From positions 1-20,956 of IMG/VR virus record IMGVR_UViG_3300025853_014522: a stretch of DNA of 20,956 nucleotides. One strand, 5' to 3'. Positions within the stretch are counted from its first letter, which is position 1. Each line of letters begins with the position of its first letter. The position numbers and the translations under genes were made by a program. The stretch is from a virus. This document shows, piece by piece, positions 19,518-20,956 of this stretch. The notes under the pieces were generated by a model. It saw only the letters and a list, made by a program, of their open reading frames with translations, had not been told where the DNA came from and searched no databases.

Positions 19518-20147
19518 TCAGTTCAGGTCGGTAATTGTGTAAAAGGATGGTGTTGTCCAGCGCTCACCAGAAATGATCTGCTTTACGCCGTGCAGGTAGT
19601 GTACGTCGCCCGGGTGAGCAACCGCAAGGCCCGGTTTGATATCAAGTTCGATATCAAATTCCGGATAATAAAACTGGCCGCCTTCGAATTCGTCATTCCA
19701 GTAAATGATCGAATTGATGTCGTATGTCGGGAACGGGTTTGGCGTACCATCGTTGAGTTGCTTGTCTGCGTGTGGTTGCTGCTCGTTCCCCGGCAACCAT
19801 CGAATAAGAACTGGCGAGCGTGAATACAACTGGACGTTGAACTTTTGTTCAAGAACGTCTTGCATTTTGTAAACGTATTTATCCACAAGATCATATATCT
19901 CTGGACCAATTCGTTTCAAAATTTCACCGCTGCACATGCGATCCCACCAATACGAGGCGTCATAAATGCAAGTGCCGTCTTCGTTGTACTCATCAGCCTT
20001 CGGGTTTTCCCATTCGTTGATAGTCGGGAAGAAGGCTTGAATTTTCGCCAGATCGTCGGGCTCGACAAAGTCTTCAATGATGACGATGTTTTCTACGCCT
20101 GTTCCGAAATGGCCCGGCTCGATAAGAGATTTCTCGGGCTCCTCCAT
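19518..20147 (-). CDS. 2OG-Fe(II) oxygenase, P4H-like (209 aa)
   Basis: P4H-like dioxygenase with H126-x-D128 ('QQPHADKQ'), distal H186 ('HYLHGVKQI') and R196 ('SGERWTTPSFY'). N-terminal 'ENIVIIEDFVEPDDLAKIQ' (19-37) is the usual opening strand-helix of this family, and 'IIYWNDEFEGGQFYYPEFD' (147-165) is the Gly-Gly strand region. 'LIRWLPGNEQQPHADKQLND' (114-133) is the typical lead-in to the iron site. ATG 20147 lies 22 bases after the two-TM gene; no strong ribosome-binding site. Shortest and most canonical of the set. Substrate unknown. Confidence 0.92.
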   Translation of the reverse strand: MEEPEKSLIEPGHFGTGVENIVIIEDFVEPDDLAKIQAFFPTINEWENPKADEYNEDGTCIYDASYWWDRMCSGEILKRIGPEIYDLVDKYVYKMQDVLEQKFNVQLYSRSPVLIRWLPGNEQQPHADKQLNDGTPNPFPTYDINSIIYWNDEFEGGQFYYPEFDIELDIKPGLAVAHPGDVHYLHGVKQIISGERWTTPSFYTITDLN

Positions 20148-20169
20148 AGTGATGCGACTTTAGCACATC

Positions 20170-20445
20170 TTAGAGTCGCTTGTAAATCGCTTTTCTTACT
20201 CGATGCTCAGCAACAAGATGGAAGGTGGCGATACCCCAAAGCAGATGAACGAGAAGAGAGCCGCGTCGGCTGGCAGACCCACGCCAGTAGGCACGAGTCA
20301 ACGTTTCGACGTGCTTGGTTCTAATCGCGTATACGTCATAACACACTATGTATATGACTAGCAAAGCCCAACCGATCGCGCCAGTTCTTCGACTGCCTTT
20401 ATCAATCTCGACCGGCCCCCAATACTTTTTTACCAATGGGGGCAC
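20170..20445 (-). CDS. Small two-TM membrane protein, GTG start (91 aa)
   Basis: Two hydrophobic segments, residues 22-41 (GAIGWALLVIYIVCYDVYAI) and 62-79 (GSLLVHLLWGIATFHLVA), separated by a basic loop ('RTKHVETLTRAYWRGSASRR') and ending basic (HRVRKAIYKRL). 'YDVYAIRT..ETLTRAYWR' recalls a membrane-protein family I have seen in actinobacterial phages ('DVWA ... ETLS.AFWR'), a recollection I cannot test here. Start GTG 20445 is supported by the strong upstream GGGGAGGGAG. A holin or other membrane-active role is possible because of size and topology, but no lysin gene is next to it. Confidence 0.72.
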   Translation of the reverse strand: MPPLVKKYWGPVEIDKGSRRTGAIGWALLVIYIVCYDVYAIRTKHVETLTRAYWRGSASRRGSLLVHLLWGIATFHLVAEHRVRKAIYKRL

Positions 20446-20462
20446 CGTCTCCCTCCCCTACT
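20446..20462 (-). promoter_or_regulatory. Strong ribosome-binding site for a GTG start
   Basis: On the minus strand the sequence reads AGTAGGGGAGGGAGACG and then GTG. The purine-rich core GGAGG lies about six bases before GTG, and the TAG stop of the upstream FPP-repeat gene is part of the same stretch. This fixes the start of the 91-aa membrane protein at a GTG. Confidence 0.7.
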
Positions 20463-20956
20463 TGAATCGGGGAGGGAAGAACGGCGGGAAGTGCGGCGGG
20501 AAGTGCGGTGGGAAGAATGGTGGGAAGTGCGGCGGGAAGTGTGGTGGGAAATGCGGCGGGAAGAATGGTGGGAAGTGCGGCGGGAAATGTGGTGGGAAGT
20601 GCGGCGGGAAGTGCGGTGGGAACCACGGTGGGAAGAAGGGAGGGAAGTGAGGTGGGAAGAACGGTGGGAAGAACGGCGGGAAGTGAGGTGGGAAGAATGG
20701 CGGGAAGAACGGCGGGAAGTGTGGCGGGAAGAACGGAGGGAAGAACGGCGGGAAATGTGGTGGGAAAAATGGCGGGAAAAACGGTGGGAAGTGGGGCGGG
20801 AAGTGAGGTGGGAAGTGTGGCGGGAAAAATGGGCCGAAAGCACGGAACTCGATCGAAGTCGCATAATGGAGACCAGTGAACGATGTAGTTGCAGTATATG
20901 CGGTACCGTCGACAACAACCTGATGCGCGGACCCAACGAGGCCAGCGTTCGTCGTA
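20458..20956 (-). CDS. C-terminal part of a virion-type protein ending in 30 F-P-P-[H/F] repeats (5' end outside window)
   Basis: Open minus-strand frame entering from the right edge (complete codons from 20955) and ending at TAG 20460-20458; 165 residues are visible. The first 40 ('TTNAGLVGSAHQVVVDGTAY', 'TATTSFTGLHYATSIEFRAFG') look like the end of a beta-rich structural or fibre domain. Then follow 30 tetrapeptides F-P-P-X with X = His (16), Phe (13) or Trp (1), ending 'FFPPRFK'. Coding in this frame is supported by wobble: Pro is written CCG, CCA, CCT and CCC, Phe TTC/TTT and His CAC/CAT, while the amino acids stay fixed. The same DNA read on the plus strand in the frame of the Gly-Lys repeats has stops. 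A rigid polyproline-type stalk or a surface-binding tail is plausible. It is followed after 12 bases by the two-TM gene. Confidence 0.85.
   Translation of the reverse strand, partial: TTNAGLVGSAHQVVVDGTAYTATTSFTGLHYATSIEFRAFGPFFPPHFPPHFPPHFPPFFPPFFPPHFPPFFPPFFPPHFPPFFPPFFPPHFPPFFPPFFPPHFPPFFPPWFPPHFPPHFPPHFPPHFPPFFPPHFPPHFPPHFPPFFPPHFPPHFPPFFPPRFK
20476..20832. repeat. 12-bp minisatellite, about 30 units, within the FPP-repeat gene
   Basis: Consensus on the plus strand GGGAAGNNNGGN, with G and A dominating one strand. All units are exactly 12 bases long, so the reading frame is kept through the whole array. On the right (N-terminal) half every third unit carries the His codon, giving a 36-base higher-order period (H-F-F). 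Such arrays can change length by slippage or recombination. The G-rich strand could also form unusual DNA structures. Confidence 0.9.

Noticed and set aside
20476-20832. Possible CRISPR array or replication-origin iterons.
   Set aside because: Units are contiguous 12-mers without spacers and stay in a protein-coding frame, so neither a CRISPR array nor iterons is supported.
20348-20879. Plus-strand frames of Gly-Gly-Lys-Cys/Asn repeats and of Gly-Ala-Val 'glycine-zipper' repeats, and a minus-strand Ser/Arg/His-repeat frame (20430-20936).
   Set aside because: They are other readings of the 12-bp array. The Gly-Lys frame is broken by repeated TGA, none joins a plausible domain, and the FPP-[H/F] minus frame explains the unit variation as synonymous change.

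Overview
The window looks like part of a tailed double-stranded DNA bacteriophage genome (Caudoviricetes), probably a large aquatic phage. Genes are packed almost without gaps, most neighbours overlap by 1-13 bases, and the left end carries glycine-rich, collagen-like virion (tail-fibre type) proteins. Next to them lies an unusually large set of Fe(II)/2-oxoglutarate (2OG) oxygenases and a flavin-dependent halogenase, cargo known from marine T4-like phages. Base composition looks near 50% GC by eye. The host cannot be read from the sequence. A small two-helix membrane protein at 20170-20445 recalls a family I associate with actinobacterial phages, but this is weak evidence. No rRNA, tRNA, integrase, insertion sequence or CRISPR array was seen.

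Layout. (1) Minus strand, 11295 down to 1: a glutathione-peroxidase-like gene, a TauD-like oxygenase, a 53-residue coiled-coil protein, a beta-rich protein, a 2OG oxygenase, a catalytically dead sister of that oxygenase, the halogenase, another 2OG oxygenase, a small-gene/degenerate-methyltransferase cassette, a DUF6065-like protein, then virion proteins (125, 236 and 611 residues), a 93-residue protein and a secreted protein cut by the left edge. (2) Plus strand, 11384-14401: an island of small related helical proteins, a second copy of the small-gene/methyltransferase cassette and a 2OG oxygenase, started from a divergent intergenic region with an extended -10 promoter. (3) Minus strand, right edge down to 14398: the C-terminal part of a protein ending in 30 F-P-P-[H/F] repeats, a two-TM protein, two 2OG oxygenases, a DUF6065 protein, a TauD-like oxygenase with an extra C-terminal domain, a 2OG oxygenase, a truncated NAD(P)-dehydrogenase-like protein and a last 2OG oxygenase. 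Blocks 2 and 3 meet tail to tail in a 12-bp palindrome.

How the genes may work together (inference). Nine oxygenases with intact metal ligands, one dead homologue, a halogenase, methyltransferase-like and redox-like proteins sit beside virion proteins rich in Asn-Pro-Gly triplets, histidine clusters and Phe-Pro-Pro repeats. Peptidyl modification (hydroxylation, halogenation) of the phage's own fibre proteins is one coherent reading. Modification of small molecules or host surface polymers is the main alternative. The clearest new structural observation is a three-gene cassette (acidic-tailed small protein, small helical protein, degenerate methyltransferase) present twice on opposite strands with the same start/stop overlap.
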